From positions 1 to 60,970 of the forward strand of contig JAFQBW010000002.1 of NCBI GenBank assembly GCA_017399555.1: 60,970 nt of DNA, given 5' to 3'. Source of the DNA: Methanocorpusculum sp. (GTDB lineage Archaea; Halobacteriota; Methanomicrobia; Methanomicrobiales; Methanocorpusculaceae). The stretch's first letter is position 1; each line of letters opens with the position of its first letter. Of this stretch, positions 26,105 through 35,131 are shown piece after piece. The translations under genes were made by a program, and so were the position numbers. The notes below the pieces were generated by a model that was given only the letters and a program-made list of their open reading frames with translations, did no database searches and was not told the DNA's origin.

Positions 26105-27385
26105 ATGAATACCATCCTCCAGACAGCACTGGATTTAACCGAACTGTCGCGGGCAATGCAGATAGCCCGCGAAGCTGTTCTCGGCGGAACCGACTGGATA
26201 GAAGCGGGAACTCCCTTAATCAAAAGCGAGGGAATGAACGCGGTTCGCGAACTTGCCAAAGAGTTCCCGAATCACAAAATCATCGCCGACCTGAAAACCT
26301 CGGATACCGGCGGACTCGAGGTTGAAATGGCGGCAAAGGCAGGCGCAGATGTGGTCTGCATCCTGGCATCGGCGGACGATGCCGTAATTCTTGACGCTCT
26401 GCGGGGAGCGGCGCTCTATGGTGTCGAGCTGATGGCGGATATGATGAATGTGGCAGACGTTGCAGGCCGTGCAAAGCAGCTTGCGGATATGGGAGTTCAC
26501 ATCATCAATGCCCACGTGGGAATTGACCAGCAGATGGAGGGAAAAAACCCGCTTGATATCTTATCCGAAATCAGCGGGCTTGGCGTGAAAGTGGCTGCCG
26601 CAGGCGGACTGAATGCGCAGACCGCCGCCGCCGCTGCCGCTGCAGGCGCAGATATTGTGATTGTCGGAGCAGGCATTGTCAAAGCCGCGGATGTGGAAGC
26701 GGCAGCCCGCGCTGTCCGCGAGGCGATTGATTCTCCATCCGCCGCCAAACCAAAGACCAAAACGATGGATGACGAGATTCGCGAGATTCTCCGCGAAGTC
26801 TCCGCTCCGCATGTAACCGATGCCCTCTACAGAAAAGGGGCGATGTGGGGAATTTCTGCCCGGCATGTCCCGAAGAAGATGGTGGGAAAGGCTGTTACCG
26901 TGCAGACCTTCGGCGGCGACTGGTCAAAGCCGGTGCAGGCAATCGATGTCTGCGAGGAAGGCGACGTCTTAGTCATCAACAACAGCGAGCGCTGTGATAT
27001 TGCCCCGTGGGGAGAGCTTGCCACCCGCTCTGCTATTAACCGCGGCGTTGCCGGCATCATCATTGACGGCGCTGTCCGCGACTGGGACGACATCATTGAA
27101 CTCGACATTCCGGTCTATGCAAAGGCGGTTCAGCCAAACGCCGGCGAGCCGAAAGGATTTGGGGAAATCAACGCAGAGATTACCTGCTGCGGACAGACGG
27201 TCCGCCCGGGAGACTGGATTATCGGAGACCTCTCCGGTGTTGTGGTAATCCCGCGTGAGCGTGCATACGAGGTTGCCCGCCGTGCCCATGAGATTTACAA
27301 GACCGAGATTCGCGTACGGGAAGAGATTCGCCGCGGCGGAACGCTCGGTTCTCTGCAGCAGCTTCTGCGCTGGGAGAAGAAATGA
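26105..27385 (+). CDS. Fused 3-hexulose-6-phosphate synthase / RraA-like protein
   Basis: 426 residues in two domains. Residues 1-210 are an OMP-decarboxylase-fold hexulose-phosphate synthase ('EAGTPLIKSEGMNAVRELA', 'KIIADLKTSDTGGLEVEMAA', 'VAAAGGLNAQTAAAAA', split here). Residues 220-426 are RraA-like ('VTDALYRKGAMWG', 'GDVLVINNSE', 'AIDGAVRD'-type 'GIIIDGAVRDWDDI'). In methanogens lacking the oxidative pentose pathway, the first domain runs in reverse to make ribulose 5-phosphate and formaldehyde. The fusion is known in methanogens; the role of the second domain is open (RNase regulator or aldolase). A TATA-like TGTATAAGA lies near 26073. Overlaps the TPR gene by 4 bases. Confidence 0.92.
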   Translation: MNTILQTALDLTELSRAMQIAREAVLGGTDWIEAGTPLIKSEGMNAVRELAKEFPNHKIIADLKTSDTGGLEVEMAAKAGADVVCILASADDAVILDALRGAALYGVELMADMMNVADVAGRAKQLADMGVHIINAHVGIDQQMEGKNPLDILSEISGLGVKVAAAGGLNAQTAAAAAAAGADIVIVGAGIVKAADVEAAARAVREAIDSPSAAKPKTKTMDDEIREILREVSAPHVTDALYRKGAMWGISARHVPKKMVGKAVTVQTFGGDWSKPVQAIDVCEEGDVLVINNSERCDIAPWGELATRSAINRGVAGIIIDGAVRDWDDIIELDIPVYAKAVQPNAGEPKGFGEINAEITCCGQTVRPGDWIIGDLSGVVVIPRERAYEVARRAHEIYKTEIRVREEIRRGGTLGSLQQLLRWEKK

Positions 27386-28164
27386 GAAAGCCCAAAGTCA
27401 CCAATCCGTCTGATCCGGTTCTCTGGTGCAAGGAAGCGGCAGTCAGAATGGAGGCAGGAGACAACAAGGGCGCGATTTACTGTTATCAGGAGTCGCTCAA
27501 ACTCCGCCCGGAGGTTTCTGATGTCTGGTTTAACGTGGGCTGTCTCTATGAGAAGGGCGGGGATAAGAATGCGGCGCTCGGATGTTTCCTTACCGCATCC
27601 AGGATGTTTCCCGCAGACTTCCGTTTCCCTGCCGAGCGGGCCCGCATGCTTGCGGAGATGAAGCATTACTCGGAGGCCGCGGAGGTTATTTCGGATGCCG
27701 TCTCCATTAATCCGCACTCGCCGCTTCTCTTGTCCAACAAAGCGGCGTACCTGATCTTCGCACAGAATCCGGCAGAGGCCTTAACAGCTGCAGAGGAAGC
27801 GCTTTCCATCGACCCCGCATATACGGCGGCCTATCTCCACAAGGCACACGCACTTCTCCTCCTTGGAAAAGGAGAAGAAGCCCGCAGTGTCTTAAGCGGG
27901 GCGGATGCAGACGACCCGCGGGTTGTAAAGATGCAGGCAAATATCAGCCTTCGCCTGCAGGACGCAGCGGCAGGTCTTTCCGCCGCACAGAAGCTGGTGG
28001 AGATGACGCCGGAAGATGACGAGGCATGGAGTCTTTTCGGCTCGGCATCCGCTTACTTAGGCGACACCGAAGGGGCGGCGAAGGCCTTTATGCAGGCAAT
28101 GAAGCTGAATCCGAAGGAGAAGTCCTACAAGGCAAATCTTCTGGCAGTAAAGAAGATGACCTAA
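27382..28164 (+). CDS. Tetratricopeptide-repeat protein
   Basis: 260 residues, almost all TPR. About six or seven 34-residue units are seen, for example 'AAVRMEAGDNKGAIYCYQES', 'VWFNVGCLYEKGGDKNAALG' and 'DEAWSLFGSASAYLGDTEGA'. No signal peptide or catalytic domain, so probably a cytoplasmic scaffold. It is translationally coupled (ATGA) to the hexulose-phosphate synthase/RraA gene, so it may bind that enzyme or RNA-processing partners (inference). Confidence 0.88.
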   Translation: MRKPKVTNPSDPVLWCKEAAVRMEAGDNKGAIYCYQESLKLRPEVSDVWFNVGCLYEKGGDKNAALGCFLTASRMFPADFRFPAERARMLAEMKHYSEAAEVISDAVSINPHSPLLLSNKAAYLIFAQNPAEALTAAEEALSIDPAYTAAYLHKAHALLLLGKGEEARSVLSGADADDPRVVKMQANISLRLQDAAAGLSAAQKLVEMTPEDDEAWSLFGSASAYLGDTEGAAKAFMQAMKLNPKEKSYKANLLAVKKMT

Positions 28165-28173
28165 CCTTTTTTT

Positions 28174-29010
28174 ATGCAGCTGAAGCTTACCGTTCCGTTT
28201 AATCTCGACCTCTCTGTCTCCTGCGGGCAGTCTTTCCGATGGAGAAAAATCAACGGGTTCTGGTATGCGCCGGTGGGAGATTCTGTCTGGAAGGTAAAGC
28301 AGGAGGGAGATACGCTCTTCTACGAAGGTGCCTCTGATGCGGATATCATCCGCTACTTCGGGCTTGACATTCCGCTCGATGATATCCTGCAGGATATTGA
28401 CCGCGACGAGCTGATTCACTCTGCGGTTGCTTCCTGCCGCGGCCTGAGGCTTCACCGTCAGCCGCCGTTTGAGTGCCTGATTTCCTACATCTGTGCAACG
28501 TGCGCAAACATTCCAGGCATTCAGCTGCGGGTGGAAAATCTGGCAAAGACGTACGGACGCGAGCTGGAATCTGACGGGATGACATTTTACACCTTCCCGA
28601 ATCCGGAGGATTTGGCCTGCGAGTCTCCGGAAAATGTCCGGCTCTGCAAGGTGGGATATCGTGATAAGTACATCTGCGGGGCGGCGGCATATGCCGCGGA
28701 GAATCCGCAGTGGGCGGCGGATATCTTTTCGATGAGCTATGCGGATGCAAAGCGGGAGCTGACGTCGCTTTCGGGTGTTGGTCCGAAGGTTGCTGACTGT
28801 GTTCTGCTGTTTGCGTTTGAAAAGTATGAAGCGGTCCCGATTGATGTCTGGATGGAGCGGATTTTCAGGACGCGGTATCTTGGCTCTGAGAAGAAGCTCT
28901 CGTATGAGAAGGCGGCAGGGTTTGCAAGAGAGCATTTCGGAAGGTATGCGGGGTATGCGCAGGAGTACCTGTTTGCAGAACGGGAGATACTCGCGAAGAA
29001 GGGTGAGTGA
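28174..29010 (+). CDS. ogg: 8-oxoguanine DNA glycosylase/AP lyase, OGG1 type
   Basis: 278 residues. N-terminal OGG-type domain ('LDLSVSCGQSFRWRKINGFW') followed by the HhH-GPD fold: hairpin 'LTSLSGVGPKVADCVLLFAF', catalytic Lys K205 and Asp D224 ('VPIDVW'). This K/D pair marks a bifunctional glycosylase/lyase that removes 8-oxoguanine. Separated from the TPR gene by a T7 tract that ends right at the ATG. Confidence 0.92.
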   Translation: MQLKLTVPFNLDLSVSCGQSFRWRKINGFWYAPVGDSVWKVKQEGDTLFYEGASDADIIRYFGLDIPLDDILQDIDRDELIHSAVASCRGLRLHRQPPFECLISYICATCANIPGIQLRVENLAKTYGRELESDGMTFYTFPNPEDLACESPENVRLCKVGYRDKYICGAAAYAAENPQWAADIFSMSYADAKRELTSLSGVGPKVADCVLLFAFEKYEAVPIDVWMERIFRTRYLGSEKKLSYEKAAGFAREHFGRYAGYAQEYLFAEREILAKKGE

Positions 29011-29040
29011 TTAGGGATAGTTTTTCAAAAAAAAGCAGGC
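29011..29040. terminator. Paired T-tracts between ogg and srp54
   Basis: In the 30 bases between these convergent genes the plus strand has GTTTTTC and the minus strand has GCTTTTTTTTG. Each would be a U-rich terminator for the gene ending there. No strong stem is seen. Confidence 0.45.
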
Positions 29041-30381
29041 TCACATAGGACCCATAGGTCCCATGCCGCCTTTCTGCATCTGTTTCATCATCTTGCCCAT
29101 AGCCATGCGGTTTCCGCGGAAGCCTTTCAGCGTCTTCTGCATCATCTTATAGTACTTCATTAAGTCGCGGACTTCATCAAGCGATGTTCCCGAACCCTTT
29201 GCGACACGCATCATACGGGAGGTATTGATTAAGGACGGGTCGTCAAGCTCCTGCGGTGTCATCGAATCCATGATGATTCTAAACCGCTTCATCTTCTCCG
29301 CCGTTCCATCAAGCGCTTCGGTCGGAAGCTTCATGCCGCCTAACGGAAGCATAGACATGACCTGCTTTAAAGGTCCCATCTTCTGGACTGCTTCGAGCTG
29401 TTTGTACATGTCGTTTAACGAGAACTTGCCGCGAAGCATTGCGTTGACGTCAACGTCCTCCGCATCAATGGACTCCTCTGCCTTTTCGACTAAGGCTTTG
29501 AGGTCACCCATTCCAAGAAGGCGTGAGATAAATCCGTTCGGTTCGAACTTCTCAAGGTCGTCGATGGTCTCTCCCTCTCCGATGAAGACGATACCGGACT
29601 GGGTTTCGGCAACCGCAGACATTGCGCCTCCACCTTTTGCCGTACCGTCCATCTTGGTAACGATTACGCCGTCGATACCGATAGCTTCGTGGAATCTTCT
29701 GGCCTGCTCGCGGGCTGCCTGACCGATAGCCGCGTCGATTACCAGCCAGCGGTGGTCGGGCTGTAAGAAGTCGTTAATCTGGGTAATCTCGTCGATTAAA
29801 TCGTCTTCTAATGCGTGACGTCCTGCGGTATCGACGATGATGACCTCATTGTCCTTTAATGCCGCAAGACCGTCGCGGACGATTTTAACCGCATCCTTTT
29901 CCATCGGGTCGCCGTAGCAGGGGACGTTAATCTTTTTACAGAGCGTCTCGAGCTGTGCAAATGCTCCCGGACGGAAGTTGTCGGCGCCGATGGCTGCGAC
30001 TTTGAGACCTTTTCTCTGGAAGTAGCGGCAGAGCTTTCCGGTCGTTGTGGTCTTACCCGAACCCTGCAGACCTGCCATTAAGATTTTCTGCGGGCGAAGG
30101 GCGAAGTCTGCCTCCTTTCCGACGAGGCCTACTAACTCCTGATACACGATGCGCAGCACATGCTCGCGGGCGTTCATTCCCTTCGGCATGTCCTCAGCTA
30201 AAGCGCGGGACTTAATCGACTGGGAAAGCTGCATCACAAGCTTGACGTTCACATCAGAAGAAAGCAGGGCACGCTGTAAGTCGCGGACCAGCTCATCAAC
30301 TGCGGCGCGGTCAATGACCGTCTTTCCCGCGAGCTTCTTCATCGCGTCCTTTAAGGAGTTGGAAAGGTTGTCGAGCACCAT
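29041..30381 (-). CDS. srp54: Signal recognition particle GTPase Srp54
   Basis: 446 residues. N domain (1-95), G domain with P-loop '[14 protein letters not shown]' near residue 108, '[12 protein letters not shown]' and '[11 protein letters not shown]', then the Met-rich M domain from about 300 ending '[19 protein letters not shown]'. It binds signal peptides and 7S RNA and brings ribosomes to the membrane with FtsY. Its start is 1 base from the ftsY stop, so the pair is co-transcribed. Confidence 0.97.
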   Translation of the reverse strand: MVLDNLSNSLKDAMKKLAGKTVIDRAAVDELVRDLQRALLSSDVNVKLVMQLSQSIKSRALAEDMPKGMNAREHVLRIVYQELVGLVGKEADFALRPQKILMAGLQGSGKTTTTGKLCRYFQRKGLKVAAIGADNFRPGAFAQLETLCKKINVPCYGDPMEKDAVKIVRDGLAALKDNEVIIVDTAGRHALEDDLIDEITQINDFLQPDHRWLVIDAAIGQAAREQARRFHEAIGIDGVIVTKMDGTAKGGGAMSAVAETQSGIVFIGEGETIDDLEKFEPNGFISRLLGMGDLKALVEKAEESIDAEDVDVNAMLRGKFSLNDMYKQLEAVQKMGPLKQVMSMLPLGGMKLPTEALDGTAEKMKRFRIIMDSMTPQELDDPSLINTSRMMRVAKGSGTSLDEVRDLMKYYKMMQKTLKGFRGNRMAMGKMMKQMQKGGMGPMGPM

Positions 30382-31500
30382 TTAGTCCTCCTCCCCGAAG
30401 ATTTCGTCGATGATAAGCGACGGGGTAAACGGTTTCATATCAGTGTACTCCTGACCGACACCAAGGAACACCAGCGGCTTTCCAATCGTGTAGGCGATGG
30501 AAATGGCAGCTCCTCCCTTCGGGTCCATATCGACCTTGGTTAAGATAACTCCGTCAGTGGAAACGGTCTTTTCGAACTCTTCCGCACGGATGACTGCGTC
30601 ATTTCCGGCAACTGCTTCGTCCACGTAGAAGACTAAATCCGGCTTCATGACACGCTTGATTTTGTCAAGCTGGTTCATGAGGTTGACTCTGTTGTGGAAT
30701 CTTCCGGCAGAGTCTGCAAGGACAACATCAGTGTTGTGTGCCTTTGCATAGTTTACCGTATCAAAAAGGACTGCAGACGGGTCTGCCCCTTCCTGGTGTG
30801 CGATGAGTTTAACACCTAAGCGGTCGCAGTGAACGCGAATCTGCTCCACTGCTCCGGCGCGGAAGGTATCTCCTGCACCGACCACTACAGAGAATCCCTG
30901 GCTCTGCAGGAGGGCGGCGATTTTTGCAACCGAGGTGGTCTTGCCTGTTCCGTTGACACCGGTGAAGAGAATTTTTACGGGCTTCTCGTGAGTATTGATA
31001 TATTGTACGAGGTCGAATCCGTCTCCTAATACGTTCTCGATTGCATGTTTGAGCGCTTCTGTTACCACTTTGTCTGCGGAGTCAAACATCTTGCGGTGCG
31101 TTCCGACGAGCTCTTTTTTCATGTGCTCGGTGATGGCTTCGGCAACCGGGTAGGCAACGTCTGCTTCGAGGAGCACCATCTGTAAATCAAAGAGGGTCTC
31201 TTCGATGTCCTTTTCGGAGAGCACGAACTCGCGGTCAACGACTAAGGTCTTTAAGCGGGAGAAGATGCTGGGTCCTCTGGTCTCTTCCTCCTCTTCGACT
31301 TCCGGTGCAGGGGAAATGGGTGCGGGGGCAGCGGGTGTCGGTTCCGGCTTTTTCTCTGCCGGAGCCGGTGCCGCGGCAGGAACAGATGCAGTATTTTCTA
31401 TTGGAGTCTCGGTTTCTGGTGCGGGCAGTTCTGCAGGAGACGGGATTTCCTCCTTCTTTTTCTTGCCCAGACCGAGAACTCTTTTCAGTCCTTCAAACAT
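30382..31500 (-). CDS. ftsY: Signal recognition particle receptor FtsY
   Basis: 372 residues. Residues 15-75 are an acidic, Pro/Ala/Glu-rich linker. The NG domain follows, with P-loop 'GVNGTGKTTSVAKIA', 'VLADSAGRFHNRVNL', 'TKVDMDPKGGA' and the end 'GVGQEYTDMKPFTP'. SRP receptor GTPase at the membrane. In many archaea ftsY follows genes for ribosomal protein L18Ae and prefoldin alpha; those are not upstream here. Confidence 0.97.
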   Translation of the reverse strand: MFEGLKRVLGLGKKKKEEIPSPAELPAPETETPIENTASVPAAAPAPAEKKPEPTPAAPAPISPAPEVEEEEETRGPSIFSRLKTLVVDREFVLSEKDIEETLFDLQMVLLEADVAYPVAEAITEHMKKELVGTHRKMFDSADKVVTEALKHAIENVLGDGFDLVQYINTHEKPVKILFTGVNGTGKTTSVAKIAALLQSQGFSVVVGAGDTFRAGAVEQIRVHCDRLGVKLIAHQEGADPSAVLFDTVNYAKAHNTDVVLADSAGRFHNRVNLMNQLDKIKRVMKPDLVFYVDEAVAGNDAVIRAEEFEKTVSTDGVILTKVDMDPKGGAAISIAYTIGKPLVFLGVGQEYTDMKPFTPSLIIDEIFGEED

Positions 31501-31686
31501 TATGTATTTATTCGGCGGTCAGCCTATAAATTCCTCTCTGTTCACTTAGCCCGCTGACGGTAATTTTTACCGGACAATATGCGGAAAATAGCTGGTTTGG
31601 AAACGAAGATTTTGTGTGCCGAAGCACAAAAAATGGATTGGAGGTGGTATTTATGTTATTGGAGAGAGTATCTCTGTTCTATCTGC

Positions 31687-32364
31687 TTACTCTTCGACGA
31701 AAGACTCTTCTGCGAAGGTCTGGATGACCTTTCCTTCTGCATCAGTAAGGGTAAGTCCTGCGTCAGTGATGGTGAATCCTGCAACATTCTTTAAGGATGC
31801 GAAGTATGCATCTTCTGCCTCAATTTCCGGACCGTACATCTGAGTGTTTCCAACCTGCTCAAGGGTTAAGGACTCGCCATCCTGAACATAGTTTCCGAAG
31901 TAGTTGTTAACAGGACCCTTTCCTGCAAAGGTTCCGTCTTCAAAGAAGCTGATGGTGACACCGTCAGCGGTTTCCCAGGATCCGACAACGCTCTCTGGTG
32001 CTTCGGTGAAGGTAAGGCCTCCGGAGAGAACGAGTTTGCCGTCAATGATTTCATAGGTCTGCTCACCTGCAAGGGCCGCGAAGAATGCATCTTCCTTCTC
32101 GATCTCCGGACCGAACATCTGAGTGCTTCCCATCTGGGTGAAGGTAATCTTGTTTCCGTCAAGCGTGTATTCGCCGAAGTAACGGTTTACATAAGACTGA
32201 CCGGCAAAGGTTCCGTCTGCGTTAAGGGAGAGGGTTACGTCTGTTCCGCTGATGATCCAGTCTCCGACCGGAGAGTCGGAGTTTGCAGCCGTGCTGATAC
32301 AGCCGGCGGCAGCAACGATGCCGACAAGGGCAACGGCTAAAACGACAAGTGCTGTCTTTCTCAT
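31687..32364 (-). CDS. Lipoprotein with two META (HslJ-like) domains
   Basis: 225 residues. A signal peptide with lipobox AAAGC (Cys about residue 22). Two tandem copies of a META-like domain, about 32-120 and 122-215. Each has VG-W, 'DGTFAG', 'NRYFGEY' or 'NNYFGNY', 'MFGPEIEKEDAFFAAL' or 'MYGPEIEAEDAYFASL', and a final strand. Internal duplication is obvious at protein level. META domains occur in outer-surface stress or motility-related proteins; the function here is unknown. Monocistronic. Confidence 0.82.
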   Translation of the reverse strand: MRKTALVVLAVALVGIVAAAGCISTAANSDSPVGDWIISGTDVTLSLNADGTFAGQSYVNRYFGEYTLDGNKITFTQMGSTQMFGPEIEKEDAFFAALAGEQTYEIIDGKLVLSGGLTFTEAPESVVGSWETADGVTISFFEDGTFAGKGPVNNYFGNYVQDGESLTLEQVGNTQMYGPEIEAEDAYFASLKNVAGFTITDAGLTLTDAEGKVIQTFAEESFVEE

Positions 32365-32557
32365 ACTACATCATTACACCTTGGAGCATATATACTTGGT
32401 TTAAGTTACGAAAAATTTCGCAGTTATTAAACGCTTGTTTTTGAAAAACAAGCTTAATTTGAAGTTTTTGAAAATCGGGGAAATTGCCCAATGCCCACAA
32501 GCGCGGAAAAATCCGCTCAGCAAAAAGACCTATATTCTTTGCAGACGATAATCTCCT

Positions 32558-33421
32558 ATGCAAGACCGCCATATTATCGAGGCCGCAGGAATGACGCGGA
32601 TTGTCATTGAAAACGGAAAAGTTGTCGAGACCGGAAATCCGAAAATCTCCTTCTGTCCGTTTGCAAAACGCTTTGCGTCTCCGATAAATCCGGTCACTCC
32701 GGATGCAGTCTCAAAAAATATTGAACACCGCATCGCATCCTTTGGAATGTGCACACGAGACCGTGTTGTTCTGGATGATGAATCGCAGGTTCTGTTCGGC
32801 GCATCCGAGCTGTTAACCACTGCTTTGAAAAACAAAACTGTAGATGCCGCTGTCATCTGCTGTGACGGTGCGGGAACTGTTGTTGTTACCTCTCCGCATC
32901 TGATTCAGGGAATCGGCGGCAGGATGTCGGGACTGGTGGAAACTGTTCCCTATCCTGAGGTAATCTCCCGGATTGAAGAGGCAGGCGGTATTGTTATAGA
33001 TAAAAAAACAGCATCCCTTGACGCTCTGCGGGGCATTGCCGAGGCAAAGGAGCGCGGATTTTCAACGGTTGCGGTTACTGTTGCGGGATTCCAGCATGAG
33101 CTGGCAGAAGAAATCCGTGCTGCCTATCCGGATGCAGTAATTATTGGTGTTCACACAACCGGTGTCCAAAGCCTCGAGGATGCCAAAAGACTCTGTGCCG
33201 CGTCCGATCTTGTCTTTGCCTGTGCATCCAAACATATCCGCGATGCCGCAAAAGAGTATGCCCTTGTTCAGGGGGGTGTCGGCGTTCCGGTCTTTGCGGT
33301 GTCGCCGATTGGAAAACGCATTGTTCTTGAACGGCTGATGGATACTAACGAAACCCTCCTCATCAAAAATATGAAACTTCCCGTCTGCGACATGGGAAAA
33401 CAGCCGGAACCGCTGGTCTAA
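32558..33421 (+). CDS. Methanogenesis marker protein 8 (DUF2099)
   Basis: 287 residues. Recognised by 'FCPFAKRFASPINPVTPDAV', 'FGMCTRDRVVLDDESQVLFGASELL', 'DAAVICCDGAGTVVV' and the C-terminal 'GVPVFAVSPIGKR'. The family is confined to methanogens and relatives; the exact role is unknown. It supports assigning the window to a methanogen. The 3' end abuts a GAAA-loop terminator. Confidence 0.9.
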   Translation: MQDRHIIEAAGMTRIVIENGKVVETGNPKISFCPFAKRFASPINPVTPDAVSKNIEHRIASFGMCTRDRVVLDDESQVLFGASELLTTALKNKTVDAAVICCDGAGTVVVTSPHLIQGIGGRMSGLVETVPYPEVISRIEEAGGIVIDKKTASLDALRGIAEAKERGFSTVAVTVAGFQHELAEEIRAAYPDAVIIGVHTTGVQSLEDAKRLCAASDLVFACASKHIRDAAKEYALVQGGVGVPVFAVSPIGKRIVLERLMDTNETLLIKNMKLPVCDMGKQPEPLV

Positions 33422-33448
33422 ACTGCGAAAGCAGTTCCTTTTTTATTT
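33421..33448. terminator. Terminator between marker 8 gene and recQ
   Basis: AACTGC (33421-33426), a GAAA tetraloop and GCAGTT (33431-33436), followed by CCTTTTTTATTTT. It lies between convergent genes. Confidence 0.7.
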
Positions 33449-34966
33449 TCCGGAATAGATTTTCTGGATTGTTGTCCCTGCCGTTTTCAGTCTGCCTTCT
33501 TCTATCAGCTTCTCGACTGCCGCGGTTACTGTTGACCGCTGGTAATATTTTGCCATGCCGTACCCTTTGTGCCGGCGAAGACCAAGGGTTTTTGTCTTTA
33601 AGCGGTCAAGTCCGATGAGGAAGGAGACGAACTCTGAGAGAGTCAGCATCCCTTCCAGTTCGCCTGCCGCAAAGACGATGTCGTCCTCCATCTCTTTTGG
33701 AAGAAGTACCGCCGGCTTTGCGGCTTTGTTCTGTTTTGCAGAACGCTTTGCCTCCCGCTTCTTTGCCGCACAGTTGTCGCAGTTTCCGCAGTTGTCCATC
33801 TCCTGGTCAAAGTATTTCAGGAGAAGTTTTCTTCGGCACTCCTTTGTTTCGCAGTAGAAGTAGAGTTGGTACAGCCGTTCGCGGACGGCAGGCATCTTTG
33901 CTTCGTCGGTTTCCTTTTCCATTAAGCGAAGCATCTTTGCCCGGTCGCCTGCGGAGTAGAACAGCAGGCAGTCCGATGCAAGCCCGTCGCGTCCGGCGCG
34001 GCCTGTCTCCTGATAGTACGATTCCAGATCCTTCGGCATATGAGCGTGGATGACGTAGCGGACATCCGGTTTGTCGATGCCCATACCAAAGGCGATGGTG
34101 GCACAGACGACCGATATCGTATTGGACTGGAACATCTCCTGCACCCGTGCCCTGTCGCGGGTGGACATTCCTGCATGATAGGGCGATGCCATAATCTGGG
34201 ATTTCATCAGGTATGCCGCCATCTCTTCGGTGTCAGCCCGCGAGAAGCAGTAGATGATGCCGGAAACGTTGCGGTGCGCCATAACATAGCTTGCAATCTT
34301 TTTCATCCGGACTTCGCGATGCGGCTCTTTATAGACGGCATAGCGCAGGTTTGGGCGGTCGAAGTTTCCGATGAACACATCAGGGCTTTGCAGGCGCAGT
34401 TCATTTATGATGTCTTCGCGAACCCGTTTGGTCGCGGTCGCAGTAAATGCGGCAAACGGCACTCCCGGGAAGAATGCCCGAAGCCCCTTAATCCTCCGGT
34501 ATTCCGGGCGGAACTGATGTCCCCACATGGAGATACAGTGCGCTTCGTCAACCGCGAAAAGAGAAACACTGCATTTCTGGAGCATGTCCACAAAGTCAGC
34601 CTGCACGGCACGCTCAGGGGAGACATAGAGAATCCGGATTTTTCCAGCAATTGCCGCGGCTTCAATCGAGCGCTGGCGGTCGTAGGTAAGCGACGAGTTC
34701 AGCATGGCGACATTTACTCCCTGCGAAAGCAGTGCATCAACCTGGTCCTTCATCAGAGCAATCAGCGGGGAGATGACAACGGTCATGCCGGAAAGCATCA
34801 AAGCCGGAAGCTGATAACACAGCGATTTGCCGCCTCCGGTGGCCATAATCGCCAGAACATCATGTCCCGACACTACCGACTGGATGATTGCTTCCTGATT
34901 CGGACGAAATGTCTGGAGATGGAAATACCTCTCCAGCGTGTCCTGAATCTCATGCCGTTTTTTCAA
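33443..34966 (-). CDS. recQ: ATP-dependent DNA helicase RecQ
   Basis: 507 residues. Walker A 'ATGGGKSLCYQ' (GKS at 46-48), DEAH at 140-143, 'ETGRAGRDG' in motif VI and the RecQ zinc-binding Cys set in 'CETKECRRKLLLKYFDQ' and 'CGNCDNC'. The C-terminal 90 residues replace the usual RQC-HRDC region with a short domain ('RRHKGYGMAKYYQRSTV'). 3'-to-5' unwinding in recombination and repair. The start is TTG at 34966, preceded by the SD-like GGGAG 6 bases upstream. Confidence 0.94.
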   Translation of the reverse strand: MKKRHEIQDTLERYFHLQTFRPNQEAIIQSVVSGHDVLAIMATGGGKSLCYQLPALMLSGMTVVISPLIALMKDQVDALLSQGVNVAMLNSSLTYDRQRSIEAAAIAGKIRILYVSPERAVQADFVDMLQKCSVSLFAVDEAHCISMWGHQFRPEYRRIKGLRAFFPGVPFAAFTATATKRVREDIINELRLQSPDVFIGNFDRPNLRYAVYKEPHREVRMKKIASYVMAHRNVSGIIYCFSRADTEEMAAYLMKSQIMASPYHAGMSTRDRARVQEMFQSNTISVVCATIAFGMGIDKPDVRYVIHAHMPKDLESYYQETGRAGRDGLASDCLLFYSAGDRAKMLRLMEKETDEAKMPAVRERLYQLYFYCETKECRRKLLLKYFDQEMDNCGNCDNCAAKKREAKRSAKQNKAAKPAVLLPKEMEDDIVFAAGELEGMLTLSEFVSFLIGLDRLKTKTLGLRRHKGYGMAKYYQRSTVTAAVEKLIEEGRLKTAGTTIQKIYSGK

Positions 34967-34986
34967 CAGATTCTCCCACTATTCTC

Positions 34987-35131
34987 GACTATACACTTGG
35001 AATACGAATGACTATACACCTGGAATATATCCATTTTCCACTCGCCTGTATGCCTGCGACACCTGCAGAGCATTCGGCTCGTATCCCTCGCCTCAACCCT
35101 GCTGTCCTGACTATACACCTGGAATATATCC
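34987..35131. repeat. Three direct repeats upstream of recQ
   Basis: The element GACTATACACCTGGAATA occurs at 34987-35004 (one mismatch, T for C), and extended to an identical 23-base unit ending in TATCC at 35010-35032 and 35109-35131. The last copy overlaps the final codons of the membrane protein gene (GYIPGV-stop). On the minus strand each contains GGTGTATAG, which could act as a TATA box for recQ. It may be a promoter/operator array or debris from duplication of the gene's 3' end. Confidence 0.7.

Noticed and set aside
31579-31843. Plus-strand frames before and over the META lipoprotein
   Set aside because: Most of the length is antisense to the clearly real lipoprotein and the product is Cys/Trp-rich without pattern.
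34040-35011. 323-codon plus-strand frame antisense to recQ
   Set aside because: It is a long shadow of recQ; its protein shows no domain and the recQ motifs are unmistakable.
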